64,000 bases of DNA from an uncultured Lachnospiraceae bacterium. GTDB taxonomy: Bacteria; Bacillota; Clostridia; Lachnospirales; Lachnospiraceae. The stretch lies in NCBI GenBank assembly GCA_947631955.1, contig CANRNJ010000016.1:1-64000 (forward strand), given 5' to 3'. The position numbers were made by a program, and so were the translations under genes. The notes below the pieces were generated by a model. The model saw only the letters and a list, made by a program, of their open reading frames with translations. It ran no database searches and was not told the origin of the DNA. Shown piece after piece: positions 52,115 through 60,776 of the stretch (its first letter is position 1; every line of letters starts with the position of its first letter).

Positions 52115-53259
52115 GAAAGTGCAGACGAGTATGCGCGTTGATTTTCAGCGCGGTCCTGTGCGCTCTGGCAGTTACCGACAGTGCCAGTGCGGAAGGCTCC
52201 GGACGTTCGGCCGCGATCCTGTCCAGAGGGGCGCTGCGGTACGACGAGGACAAGGTGGTGATCGATTCGTCTGATCTTACCTATCTGGCAGATCAGATCG
52301 ATGAACTGGAAACCGCATATAAGACAACGACCGTCGAGGCCCTTGGAGAGATCCATACGTTTTATTCGACGGAGGACGGGAGCATCACGCATGTTCCGGA
52401 CGGCGGTCATATAGAAGGCAGTACGGCGGCAGATCTGTCGTTTGAAGATCTGTATCAGGGCATCCTCCAGTCACAGTCCGTTGCGCATCTGTCCGACACG
52501 CAAGCACAGGACAGCCATGGATCTTTGCTGTACTATGCGGATGATGAGGCGCAGGACAGCCATGATCTGTTAAATGTATCCACGGATGCAAATGAGTATC
52601 CTGTCCGGATCGTTTCCGCCGGACCGGCGAACCTGACGGCAGGAACGGCGGCGTGGGTTGACGGCAGGCTGATCGTCGGCAGCGGGGCGGATAATTCGGC
52701 CTATTATGACAAAGCATACGGGGAAGCCTACGAGAAGGGGCATGACGACGCTTATGACGAAGCGTATAAGAAAGGGCATGACGACGCCTACGACGAAGCG
52801 TATGCGAAGGGGCGCGGCGACGCCTACGACGAAGCGTATGCAAAAGGACGCAGCGACGCCTACGGGGAAGCGTATGAGAAAGGGCGCAGCGACACCTATG
52901 ACACGGCCTACAATAAAGGACATGAGGATGCCTACAACGAGGCGTACAGCAGGGCGCAGGCAGAATATCAGCCCAAAGTCATCAGCGGCCAGTGTCAGGG
53001 ACGGTATATACAAAACACCTGCATATTTGAGGTGCAGGTGCCGGAAAACCTGAGATTCGTCTGCGGCACGATAACCAATGCGAGTGTGACGTGTTATGAA
53101 TATCTGGACGATTCCCGCGTCCGTGTGTGGTCGGAATCCTTTCAGACCGTATATAATAACGGATCGGTCGCGTTCTATATGACTGCCGGAGGCCAGCCCT
53201 ATGGCGACGTGGCCGCGGCCCCTCCGACCGCCGATTATACGATCATGTATGTTCCGTAG
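52111..53259 (+). CDS. secreted repeat protein with Tyr/Lys/Gly/Asp repeats, unknown function
   Basis: 382 aa. Signal peptide 1-~27 (VCALIFSAVLCALAVTDSASA). Residues ~45-70 carry the shared motif ending in SDLTYLADQIDELETAY. Residues ~198-280 are about six 12-residue repeats of the form AY.KG..DAYDE, rich in Tyr, Gly and Asp, probably helical. The last ~95 residues (GQCQGRYIQNTCIFEVQV onward) look beta-rich, with three Cys, and may be an adhesion or binding domain. Lacks an LPxTG sorting site. I do not recognise the protein. Confidence 0.7.
   Translation: MRKCRRVCALIFSAVLCALAVTDSASAEGSGRSAAILSRGALRYDEDKVVIDSSDLTYLADQIDELETAYKTTTVEALGEIHTFYSTEDGSITHVPDGGHIEGSTAADLSFEDLYQGILQSQSVAHLSDTQAQDSHGSLLYYADDEAQDSHDLLNVSTDANEYPVRIVSAGPANLTAGTAAWVDGRLIVGSGADNSAYYDKAYGEAYEKGHDDAYDEAYKKGHDDAYDEAYAKGRGDAYDEAYAKGRSDAYGEAYEKGRSDTYDTAYNKGHEDAYNEAYSRAQAEYQPKVISGQCQGRYIQNTCIFEVQVPENLRFVCGTITNASVTCYEYLDDSRVRVWSESFQTVYNNGSVAFYMTAGGQPYGDVAAAPPTADYTIMYVP
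52702..52950 (+). repeat. 36-bp tandem repeats coding AY-KG-DAYDE units
   Basis: About six and a half units within the secreted protein gene. Conserved positions are A-Y at 1-2, K-G at 4-5, D-A-Y at 8-10; the third position of each codon varies, so selection acts on the protein. The G...A/D...Y spacing every four residues recalls other GX3-type helical repeats. Confidence 0.8.
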
Positions 53260-53378
53260 CCGGTTTTGGCGCAATGAGGCGGAAGGCAGCCGAGCGGCCG
53301 GTGCAGGGAAACAGCGCCGGACCGATGCAGGAGGGCAGCTGATCAGCTGGTGCAGGCAGACCCCGGCGGGCCGGGTAA

Positions 53379-53407
53379 TTGACAAGCGGCTCTATTTATT
53401 GTAGTCT
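53379..53407 (+). promoter_or_regulatory. sigma-A promoter of metG
   Basis: TTGACA, 17-bp spacer, TAGTCT, ~80 nt before the metG start. No T-box or SAM riboswitch is recognisable in the leader. Confidence 0.6.
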
Positions 53408-53487
53408 AACGTTATACGCCGGTTTCCTGTTTCTGCCGTATTTGGCGTGCGCCGGATCTTGGGAGGCGGTTTTGAAAGGAGATTATC

Positions 53488-55512
53488 ATGAATAAGGGCA
53501 AGTATTATATTACAACGGCGATTGCATATACTTCCGGCATCCCGCATATCGGCAACAGCTATGAGATCGTATTGGCAGACAGCATTGCCCGTTTTAAGAG
53601 AAAAGATGGATACGATGTATTCTTCCAGACAGGGACGGATGAACATGGACAGAAGATCGAACTGAAAGCCGAGGAAGAAGGCGTTACACCGAAACAGTTC
53701 GTGGATAAAGTGGCCGGTGAGATCCGCAGGATCTGCGACCTTTTGAATACTTCGTACGATAAATTTATCCGTACGACGGACGAGTCCCATGAGAAGCAGG
53801 TACAGAAGATCTTTAAGAGATTTTATGATCAGGGCGATATCTACAAGGGGTATTATGAAGGGATGTACTGCACTCCCTGCGAATCCTTCTGGACCGAATC
53901 CCAGCTTAAGGACGGCAAGTGCCCCGACTGCGGCAGAGAAGTGAAACCCGCGCGGGAAGAAGCTTATTTCTTTAAAATGAGCAAGTATGCCGACCGGCTG
54001 ATCGAGCATATCAATACGCATCCGGAATTTATACAGCCGGTTTCCCGCAAGAATGAGATGATGAACAATTTCCTTCTGCCGGGTCTGCAGGATCTGTGCG
54101 TGTCCAGAACATCTTATACATGGGGGATCCCGGTCACTTTTGACGAGAAGCATGTGATCTATGTGTGGATGGATGCCCTGACAAATTATATCACGGGCAT
54201 CGGTTATGACGCGGAGGGGGAGAGCAGCGGGCAGTATAAGAAGCTGTGGCCCGCCGACCTGCATCTGATCGGCAAGGATATCATCCGCTTCCACACGATC
54301 TACTGGCCGATCTTTCTGATGGCCTTGGGGGAGCCGCTGCCGAAGCAGGTGTTCGGGCATCCATGGCTCCTTATGAACAATGACAAGATGAGCAAGTCGA
54401 AGGGTAACGTGATCTATGCGGACGATCTGGTGGACTTTTTTGGAGTAGACGCCGTGCGCTATTATCTGCTTCACGAGATGCCCTATGATAATGACGGAAA
54501 CGTCACATGGGAACTGGTGGGAGAACGGACCAATTCCGATCTGGCCAATACGCTGGGCAATCTGGTCAACAGAACCGTTTCCATGAGCAATAAATATTTC
54601 GGAGGACATGTTGCGAATAAACGGGTCGGAGTGGATCCGGGCGAGGAGGATGTGGACGCAGATCTGTTCGGCGTGGTGGCGGACACATATGCCAGAGCAG
54701 CCGCAAAGATGGATGAACTGCGCGTGGCGGATGCCATTACAGAGATCTTCGCGCTGTTTAAACGCTGCAACAAATATATAGACGAAACGATGCCGTGGGC
54801 GCTGGCTAAGGATGAAACAAAGAAAGACCGTCTGGCTTCCGTATTGTATAATCTTTTAAACGGTATTCTGGTGGGCGCATCTTTGCTGGAGCCTTATATG
54901 CCGGATACGGCGGCTAGGATATCTTCCCAGATCAACGCCCAACTGGTCGATTTCGAGGTGTTGGAAGAGTGTGCCGGTAAGCGGGATATCGCGAGAGCGT
55001 CGTCGCTTTATCCGGAGAATAACCAAGTGACGGATACGCCGGAGATACTTTTTGCACGGCAGGACATGAAAGAGATCATTGAGAAGGAGGACGCTGTGTC
55101 TGAGGCCCGCAAAGCGGCGGCGGGAACGGCGGAGAAGGAAACGCAGGAAACCGTCGGGGAGTCCCCTGTCGATCTGCCGTCCAAAGAAACGATCCCGTAT
55201 GACGTCTTCGATCAGTGCCAGTTCTGCGTAGGTGAGATCATAGAGTGCGCGGAAGTTCCGAAATCCAGGAAGCTGCTGTGCTTCAAAGTGCGTATCGGTT
55301 CTGAAACCAGACAGATCCTGTCCGGAATCAAGCAGCATTACAGCGCGGAAGAAATGGTCGGCAAGAAAGTAATGGTTCTGGTCAACTTAAAGCCCAGAGA
55401 GATCGCAGGCATGATGTCGGAGGGAATGTTGTTATGCGCCGAAGACGCGGAGGGGCGGTTGGCGCTTATGACGCCTGAGAAACCGATGCCGTCTGGCGCG
55501 GAGATCTGTTAG
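53488..55512 (+). CDS. metG: methionine--tRNA ligase
   Basis: 674 aa. Class I synthetase: HIGH-type PHIGNSYE near residue 17, zinc cluster CTPCESFW...CPDCGRE near 128-150, and the signature NDKMSKSKGN near 300. The anticodon-binding helices follow, and a C-terminal EMAP/Trbp111-type tRNA-binding domain (about 565-674: FDQCQFCVGEIIECAEVPKSRKLL, GIKQHYSAEEMVGKKVMVLVNL). Charges tRNA-Met. AAAGGAG lies upstream of the ATG. Confidence 0.97.
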   Translation: MNKGKYYITTAIAYTSGIPHIGNSYEIVLADSIARFKRKDGYDVFFQTGTDEHGQKIELKAEEEGVTPKQFVDKVAGEIRRICDLLNTSYDKFIRTTDESHEKQVQKIFKRFYDQGDIYKGYYEGMYCTPCESFWTESQLKDGKCPDCGREVKPAREEAYFFKMSKYADRLIEHINTHPEFIQPVSRKNEMMNNFLLPGLQDLCVSRTSYTWGIPVTFDEKHVIYVWMDALTNYITGIGYDAEGESSGQYKKLWPADLHLIGKDIIRFHTIYWPIFLMALGEPLPKQVFGHPWLLMNNDKMSKSKGNVIYADDLVDFFGVDAVRYYLLHEMPYDNDGNVTWELVGERTNSDLANTLGNLVNRTVSMSNKYFGGHVANKRVGVDPGEEDVDADLFGVVADTYARAAAKMDELRVADAITEIFALFKRCNKYIDETMPWALAKDETKKDRLASVLYNLLNGILVGASLLEPYMPDTAARISSQINAQLVDFEVLEECAGKRDIARASSLYPENNQVTDTPEILFARQDMKEIIEKEDAVSEARKAAAGTAEKETQETVGESPVDLPSKETIPYDVFDQCQFCVGEIIECAEVPKSRKLLCFKVRIGSETRQILSGIKQHYSAEEMVGKKVMVLVNLKPREIAGMMSEGMLLCAEDAEGRLALMTPEKPMPSGAEIC

Positions 55513-55575
55513 TTGAGTTGTGAAGGCAGGCGCCTGAACGGGGACGGCGCCTGTATGTGAGAGGGGTTTCACGGT

Positions 55576-56508
55576 ATGGTAAAGAAAGAAGAGTTGTATT
55601 TTGATTCGAGGGACAGGGAACACAAGATCCACGCGGTCAAATGGATGCCGGAGGCAGAGAAGCCTGTCTGCATACTGCAGATCGTGCACGGCATGGCGGA
55701 GTATATAGAGCGCTATGACGATTTCGCCGGTTATCTGGCGGAGAGAGGGATACTTGTAGTGGGCGACGATCATCTCGGACACGGCAAGTCCGTTAAAGAA
55801 GGGGAGCCGTACGGGTATTTCTGCAAAGAGGATGCGCCTACCGTTCTCGTCCGGGATGAACACAGGCTCAAAAAGATGATCCAGCAGCAGTATGAAGATG
55901 TCCCTTATCTTATTCTGGGACATAGCATGGGTTCGTTTATCACGCGAAATTATCTGCTCAGATACGGGTCGGGCATAGACGGCGCGATCATTATGGGAAC
56001 AGGTATGCAGCCCAAGCCGGTGCTGCGGTTTGGCATGGCGCTGGCGGCGCTTCAGGGCGCGGTGTTTGGGGCAAAGCATGTGAGCCGGTTCATTAACGCC
56101 GTTTCTTTCGGCGCCTACAATAAGAAGATCCGGTCGCCCAAAACGGCTTTTGACTGGCTGTCGCGCAATGAAGAAAACGTGAAGAAGTATATGAACGACC
56201 CGCTCTGCGGATTTACGTTTACCGCCAACGGCTTTCGGACGTTATTCCAGTTGATCTATAATCTTCACGATAAAGAGAAGCTTAAGAAAATGCCGCACAG
56301 TCTTCCGGTTTTCTTTGTGTCGGGCGCGGAGGATCCGGTGGGGAACTATGGGAAGAGCGTAGAACAGGTATATCGTTCTTTCCGGGAGATCGGCATGGAA
56401 AATGTGCAGCTCAAACTGTATCCGCAGGATAGGCACGAGATCTTGAACGAAACGGATAGAGAAGATATCTATGCGGATCTCTACCGATGGATCCTGCAGC
56501 GGATCTGA
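55576..56508 (+). CDS. alpha/beta hydrolase, lysophospholipase-like (Hydrolase_4)
   Basis: 310 aa. Nucleophile Ser in LILGHSMGSFI near residue 117, acid in FVSGAEDPVGNYG near 255 and His in PQDRHEILNE near 288 form the triad. VHGMAEYIERYDDFAGYL, DDHLGHGKS and FTANGF are typical of monoacylglycerol lipase/lysophospholipase-like Hydrolase_4 proteins. Cleaves an ester, probably lipid; substrate not known. No signal peptide. Confidence 0.88.
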   Translation: MVKKEELYFDSRDREHKIHAVKWMPEAEKPVCILQIVHGMAEYIERYDDFAGYLAERGILVVGDDHLGHGKSVKEGEPYGYFCKEDAPTVLVRDEHRLKKMIQQQYEDVPYLILGHSMGSFITRNYLLRYGSGIDGAIIMGTGMQPKPVLRFGMALAALQGAVFGAKHVSRFINAVSFGAYNKKIRSPKTAFDWLSRNEENVKKYMNDPLCGFTFTANGFRTLFQLIYNLHDKEKLKKMPHSLPVFFVSGAEDPVGNYGKSVEQVYRSFREIGMENVQLKLYPQDRHEILNETDREDIYADLYRWILQRI

Positions 56509-56578
56509 CGGAGGGCGCGGACCATACGGATGACCGGAGGCAGGTCAAAGGGGAAAGCATAGCGGGAAGCGGAGTGGA

Positions 56579-57064
56579 ATGAAAATATTTAGGACCATGA
56601 AAAGGCTGTTGATACTGATGGCGCTGTGCGTGTGCTGCGCGGCGGTCATGGCGATCCTGCCGTTTCGGAACAGGGATGAAAGCGCGCAGAGCGGTCAGGG
56701 GGACGAAACGATCGTCAGCTGGATGATAGACCGGATAGCCGGCGGCGAGCTGGAACTGTCGGATGAAGAGAGTATCCGGCAGGCGATAAGCGAGGGCGAG
56801 GAGAAGTTCGGGATCTCTCTGACGGAAAGCAGCAAAACGCGTATTGTCGGGTTTATGCAGACGCTCGATAACGTTGAAGAGGGCGCCGGTGATTTTATCG
56901 ATCAGGCAAAGAGGATGTATGAAAAATACAGCGGCGAGTTGATCGAGGAAGCTAATGACGCGGTCAGCGGCGCAGTCCAAGAGGCCAATGACGCGGTCAA
57001 CGGGGCGGTCAAAAACGCCGTTCAGGACGCCGCCCGCAGCTTTTTTCAAAGCCTGATACCATAG
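56579..57064 (+). CDS. small secreted helical protein of unknown function
   Basis: 161 aa. N-terminal signal or anchor (about 5-27, TMKRLLILMALCVCCAAVMAI). The central part (~75-105, GISLTESSKTRIVGFMQTLDNVE) is faintly like DUF1002 helical segments. The C terminus has repeated ANDAVSGAVQEANDAVNGAVKN units predicted helical and amphipathic. Family not recognised. The gene lies between the lipase-like gene and the dehydrogenase gene; GGGAAGCGGAG upstream. Confidence 0.6.
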   Translation: MKIFRTMKRLLILMALCVCCAAVMAILPFRNRDESAQSGQGDETIVSWMIDRIAGGELELSDEESIRQAISEGEEKFGISLTESSKTRIVGFMQTLDNVEEGAGDFIDQAKRMYEKYSGELIEEANDAVSGAVQEANDAVNGAVKNAVQDAARSFFQSLIP

Positions 57065-57142
57065 AAGAAACCGGATGGTCTGCGAATGATTCTGCCTTCT
57101 CTGATTATACTATGAGTAGTATGGAAAGAGGAGGCAATTTGC

Positions 57143-58135
57143 ATGAAAATAGCTTTTTTTAGTACAAAGCCTTATGACAGGATATGGTTTGAACCCATGA
57201 GCAAAGAGTACGGCTTTGAGATCCGGTTTTATGAAATGCCGTTTCAGGAGGATACCGTTACGCTTGCCAAAGGCTACGACGCGGTCTGTATCTTTGTAAA
57301 TGACCATGTGAGCGCGGACATGATCCAACAGCTGTACGAGATGAAAGTGAAAGCGCTTCTGCTCCGCAGTGCAGGGTTTAATCATGTGGACGTGAAGGCG
57401 GCGGAGGATAAGATACTGATCCTGCGCGTCCCCAGTTATTCGCCGGAGGCTGTGGCGGAGTTTGCCATGGGGCTGATCCTCACCGTGAACCGCTATACGC
57501 ATAAGGCGTATAATAGAACGAGAGAGTTTAACATGAGCCTGAATGGGCTGATGGGAGTAGACCTGTACCGCAAGACTGCCGGTATTGTGGGAACGGGTAA
57601 GATCGGTCAGGCGATGGTGCGCATCTGCAGCGGTTTTGGTATGCGCGTGATCGCGTATGATCCCTATCCGGATCCCAAGGTGGATGCGGAGTATGTGTCA
57701 TTGGAAGAATTGATGTCGGGTGCGGACCTGATATCGCTCCACTGTCCGCTGACATCCGAAACGCGGTATATCGTGAACAGGCAGACAATCGAAAATATGA
57801 AGGACGGAGTATATCTGGTCAATACTTCCCGCGGCGGCCTGATCGATACGGATGCGCTGATAGACGGGCTGGTAGCCGGAAAATTCGGCGGCGTGGGTCT
57901 GGACGTGTACGAGGAGGAAGAGGGGATCTTCTACGAAGATAAGTCGGGAGAGATCATGCGGGACGAGAATCTGGCCCGGCTGATGACCTTCCCCAATGTA
58001 TTGATCACGTCCCACATGGGTTTTTTTACAAAAGAAGCGATGCAGGCGATCGCTGCGGTGACGCTTGAAAACGCTTATGCGGTCGAAAACGGGCTGCCGC
58101 TTGTCAATAAGGTGGGAGCCGAGGCGGTCAAATAG
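57143..58135 (+). CDS. D-2-hydroxyacid dehydrogenase, D-lactate dehydrogenase type
   Basis: 330 aa. NAD-binding motif GIVGTGKIGQAM near residue 150 and D-2-hydroxyacid signatures: LLRSAGFNHVD, VAEFAMGLILTVNR, catalytic Arg in VNTSRGGLIDTDAL, Glu in GVGLDVYEEEEG, and His in VLITSHMGFFTKEA near 293. The pattern DVYE with EGIFYEDKSGE fits D-lactate dehydrogenase (LdhA), which reduces pyruvate in fermentation. AGAGGAGG lies upstream. Confidence 0.88.
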   Translation: MKIAFFSTKPYDRIWFEPMSKEYGFEIRFYEMPFQEDTVTLAKGYDAVCIFVNDHVSADMIQQLYEMKVKALLLRSAGFNHVDVKAAEDKILILRVPSYSPEAVAEFAMGLILTVNRYTHKAYNRTREFNMSLNGLMGVDLYRKTAGIVGTGKIGQAMVRICSGFGMRVIAYDPYPDPKVDAEYVSLEELMSGADLISLHCPLTSETRYIVNRQTIENMKDGVYLVNTSRGGLIDTDALIDGLVAGKFGGVGLDVYEEEEGIFYEDKSGEIMRDENLARLMTFPNVLITSHMGFFTKEAMQAIAAVTLENAYAVENGLPLVNKVGAEAVK

Positions 58136-58169
58136 ACGGGCGGCTGTCAGCGGTTCTGATGGTTTAAGG

Positions 58170-58198
58170 TTGTAAGTTTGTTGAAAATGCGTTAAAAT
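58170..58198 (+). promoter_or_regulatory. sigma-A promoter of the GNAT gene
   Basis: TTGTAA, 17-bp spacer, TAAAAT, 34 nt before the start at 58232. Confidence 0.6.
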
Positions 58199-58231
58199 AA
58201 ATTAATATGGTATAAAAGGAGTCTTTTGCAC

Positions 58232-58717
58232 TTGAAAACGTCCTATGAGATCAGAAGTGCATATCGCGGTGAATGGCAGGACGCAATGGCGCTTGCGTGG
58301 AAAACATTTCTGCGGTTTGAGGCGGATGTTTATTCTGAGGAAGGCGTGCAGAATTTTCGGAACTTTATCACGGACTCCACCCTTTACAGAATGTTTGTGA
58401 TGGGGTCATACCAGTTGTTTGTGGCTGTGGACCATAACAGAGAAAATCGGGATAAGATCGTGGGAATGATTTCTCTCCGCGGTCTGACCCACATCTCGCT
58501 GCTTTTTGTGGACGAGGCGTATCACAGGCAGGGGATCGGGAGCGCTTTGATCAGGCATTTGGCGGATTATCTGATGACGGAGGCCGGGGCCGACCGGGTG
58601 ACTGTCAATGCATCGCCGTACGGAGTCGGATTTTACCATAAAGTCGGGTTTACGGATCTCGGACCGGAGGAAGTCAAAGACGGCATCATTTATACGCCGA
58701 TGGAATTTGTTTTGTGA
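58232..58717 (+). CDS. GNAT family N-acetyltransferase
   Basis: 161 aa from TTG 58232, 10 nt after AGGAG (TTG 58226 is too close). Acetyl-CoA motif VDEAYHRQGIGSALIRHL near residue 95, then VNASPYGVGFYHKVGFTDLG, the usual GNAT C-terminal block. Acetylates an unknown amine. The HD-GYP gene follows 13 nt later. Confidence 0.88.
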   Translation: MKTSYEIRSAYRGEWQDAMALAWKTFLRFEADVYSEEGVQNFRNFITDSTLYRMFVMGSYQLFVAVDHNRENRDKIVGMISLRGLTHISLLFVDEAYHRQGIGSALIRHLADYLMTEAGADRVTVNASPYGVGFYHKVGFTDLGPEEVKDGIIYTPMEFVL

Positions 58718-58730
58718 GGCGGGAGGATCT

Positions 58731-59987
58731 ATGGAATATATTAAGAGTAAGGATATCTATTTGCTGATGCGCGATCTTTTGAAGCTGGTCCATCCCAGAC
58801 TGATGGAACACGGCTCAAAAGTCGCATACATGGTCTATCTGATGCTGCGGGAGAGAGGCAGGTTTGAAGAGTTTGAACTGGCGGATATCGTCATGCTCTG
58901 CACTATGCACGATATCGGCGCGTACATGACGGAGAAGGGCAAGATCAGCGATATGCTGCGCTACGAATCCAGAGACAGCATGGCGCACTCCATTTACGGA
59001 TATCTGTTTTTCAAGTATCTGTCCCCCGTGCCGGATCTGGCGAAGGTGATCATGTATCATCACATGGACTATGAACAGCTTCAAAAAGTTGACTACGAAT
59101 ACAAGCAGATCGCCGCATATATCAATATCGCAGAGAAGATGGATATCTATTCCACGTCCATGGGCAGCCAGTTTGATATCTATATGTTTGAGAAGATGGC
59201 GGGCACCAGTCTGTCCCCTGACGGACTGGAACTGTTTTATCTGGTTGAGGGCAAGTACAGCATCTTCGACAATATCAAAAGCGGGGAGTATAAAAGGGAT
59301 CTGCACAGCATTGCGGAATATATGATCTTTTCCAATGAGGACAAGAAAAAATTTTTGGAGATGCTGATGTACTGTCTGGGATTCCGGAGTAAGAGTTCGG
59401 TCGTGGACAATGTCACGACAGTGTGCGTCTGTGAGGATATCGCGCAGGAGATGGCGCTGCCGGATGCGGAACGGGAAACGCTCTATTACGGAGCGCTGAT
59501 CCATGATATCGGTATGCTGGCAATCCCGCAGGAGATCATAGAAGCGCCGCGCAAACTGGAGCCGGAAGAGATACAGCTGCTGCGGACGCATGTGGAGATC
59601 GGGGAAAAAGTTCTCAGCGATAAGATGAAGCGCGAAGTGGTAAATATCGGGATGGCGCACCACGAGAGGTGCGACGGCAGCGGATATCCGCGCCGCCTGA
59701 AAGACGTCCAGATGAATATGCCCCAGTGTATCCTTCAGGTGGCGGACGTCGTCACGGCGCTCGTGAACCCCAGAAGTTACCGCCCGGATCTGCCGAAGGA
59801 GAAGGTGATCTCGATCCTGAACGAGGAAGTGGCCAAGAACCGTCTGAAAAAACAGGTGGTGCGCACGTTCGTGAATTCTTACGACCGGATCATGAAGCGT
59901 GTCCGGACAGAATCCGCGGAGATCATGAAGATGTATGAAACGTTGAACATGCAGTATGAACTGATCAGCAAGAAATATAAGATCTAG
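58731..59987 (+). CDS. tandem HD / HD-GYP domain protein (c-di-GMP phosphodiesterase)
   Basis: 418 aa from ATG 58731 with GGGAGG upstream. A first HD-like domain (~15-180) has VMLCTMHDIGAYMTEKG and MYHHMDYEQL. The second (~230-400) is a full HD-GYP: ALIHDIGMLAIPQEII, LLRTHVEIGEKVLSD, MAHHERCDGSGYPRRL (the GYP motif) and LQVADVVTAL. HD-GYP enzymes degrade c-di-GMP. The presence of two GGDEF genes in the window gives a supply of the substrate. Confidence 0.87.
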   Translation: MEYIKSKDIYLLMRDLLKLVHPRLMEHGSKVAYMVYLMLRERGRFEEFELADIVMLCTMHDIGAYMTEKGKISDMLRYESRDSMAHSIYGYLFFKYLSPVPDLAKVIMYHHMDYEQLQKVDYEYKQIAAYINIAEKMDIYSTSMGSQFDIYMFEKMAGTSLSPDGLELFYLVEGKYSIFDNIKSGEYKRDLHSIAEYMIFSNEDKKKFLEMLMYCLGFRSKSSVVDNVTTVCVCEDIAQEMALPDAERETLYYGALIHDIGMLAIPQEIIEAPRKLEPEEIQLLRTHVEIGEKVLSDKMKREVVNIGMAHHERCDGSGYPRRLKDVQMNMPQCILQVADVVTALVNPRSYRPDLPKEKVISILNEEVAKNRLKKQVVRTFVNSYDRIMKRVRTESAEIMKMYETLNMQYELISKKYKI

Positions 59988-60086
59988 CTGCATTAAAAAA
60001 TTTACAGACAAAATTTTGTAATTTGTATAGCTTTTTTGTGTGGTTTTGTAATATAATAGAATTGTATATTCAGGAGCAAGGCTTTT

Positions 60087-60776
60087 ATGGGTAAGTTATT
60101 TGATTTGGACAGCCCGATCATGCGCGGTTTGGGGCGCGTTGGGGATCTGCTTATTATGAATCTGTTAGTGCTCGTCTGCTGCATACCGGTCGTTACGGCA
60201 GGAGCCGCATTTACGGGTATGCATTATGTGTTTCTTAAGATGATGCGCAACGAAGAAGGTTATCTGGTCAGGGGATTCTTTAAATCTTTTGTCCGCAACT
60301 TCAGGCAGGCCACTCTCATTTGGCTTTTGATGCTCCTTATTATAGCGGTCTATGTTATCGATGTGATCATTTTCGGACGTTCGGGCATTGTGTTTCCGAG
60401 TGTTCTGATCGCTGCGTTTCTGGCAATGGGGATCCTGATGCTGCTGATCTCCATGTATGTATTCCCGCTGCTCGCCAGATTTGATAACTCGATCAAGAAT
60501 ACGCTCCGGAATTCTGCTATAATCGCCTTTGCCAATCTGCCGAAAACATTGCTGATGGCACTGTTTTATGCGCTGCCCCTTATCATTGGCTATTATTCAG
60601 TATATTCGTATATATTTATTTTCTTGTTTGGTATTTCAGCCCCCGCATATGGCGCGGCTTGGCTGTATAGTAAGATCTTCAAGAAATATGAACCGGAGGT
60701 CAGCCAGACTTCCGATATGGAGTTTTCCGTTAGTGTAGAACAGGGAGAAAAGGAAACGGATGGAGAAACAAAATAA
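60087..60776 (+). CDS. YesL-like membrane protein (DUF624)
   Basis: 229 aa, about five membrane helices: IMRGLGRVGDLLIMNLLVLVCCIPVVTAGAA and MHYVFLKMMRNEEGYLVRGFFKSF near the N terminus are DUF624 hallmarks. YesL in Bacillus lies in rhamnogalacturonan use genes with YesM/YesN; its function is not known. Here it overlaps the GGDEF gene by 17 nt, so the pair is translationally coupled. TATAAT at 60052-60057 may be its -10 box. Confidence 0.85.
   Translation: MGKLFDLDSPIMRGLGRVGDLLIMNLLVLVCCIPVVTAGAAFTGMHYVFLKMMRNEEGYLVRGFFKSFVRNFRQATLIWLLMLLIIAVYVIDVIIFGRSGIVFPSVLIAAFLAMGILMLLISMYVFPLLARFDNSIKNTLRNSAIIAFANLPKTLLMALFYALPLIIGYYSVYSYIFIFLFGISAPAYGAAWLYSKIFKKYEPEVSQTSDMEFSVSVEQGEKETDGETK

Noticed and set aside
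52385-52843. Minus-strand frame rich in RRRRH in the secreted repeat gene
   Set aside because: Direct product of reading the 36-bp repeats in the wrong strand.
53260-53487. SAM riboswitch or T-box upstream of metG
   Set aside because: No T-box sequence or SAM aptamer core can be recognised; only an ordinary promoter is seen.
53392-54609. Long minus-strand frame opposite metG
   Set aside because: Shadow of metG.
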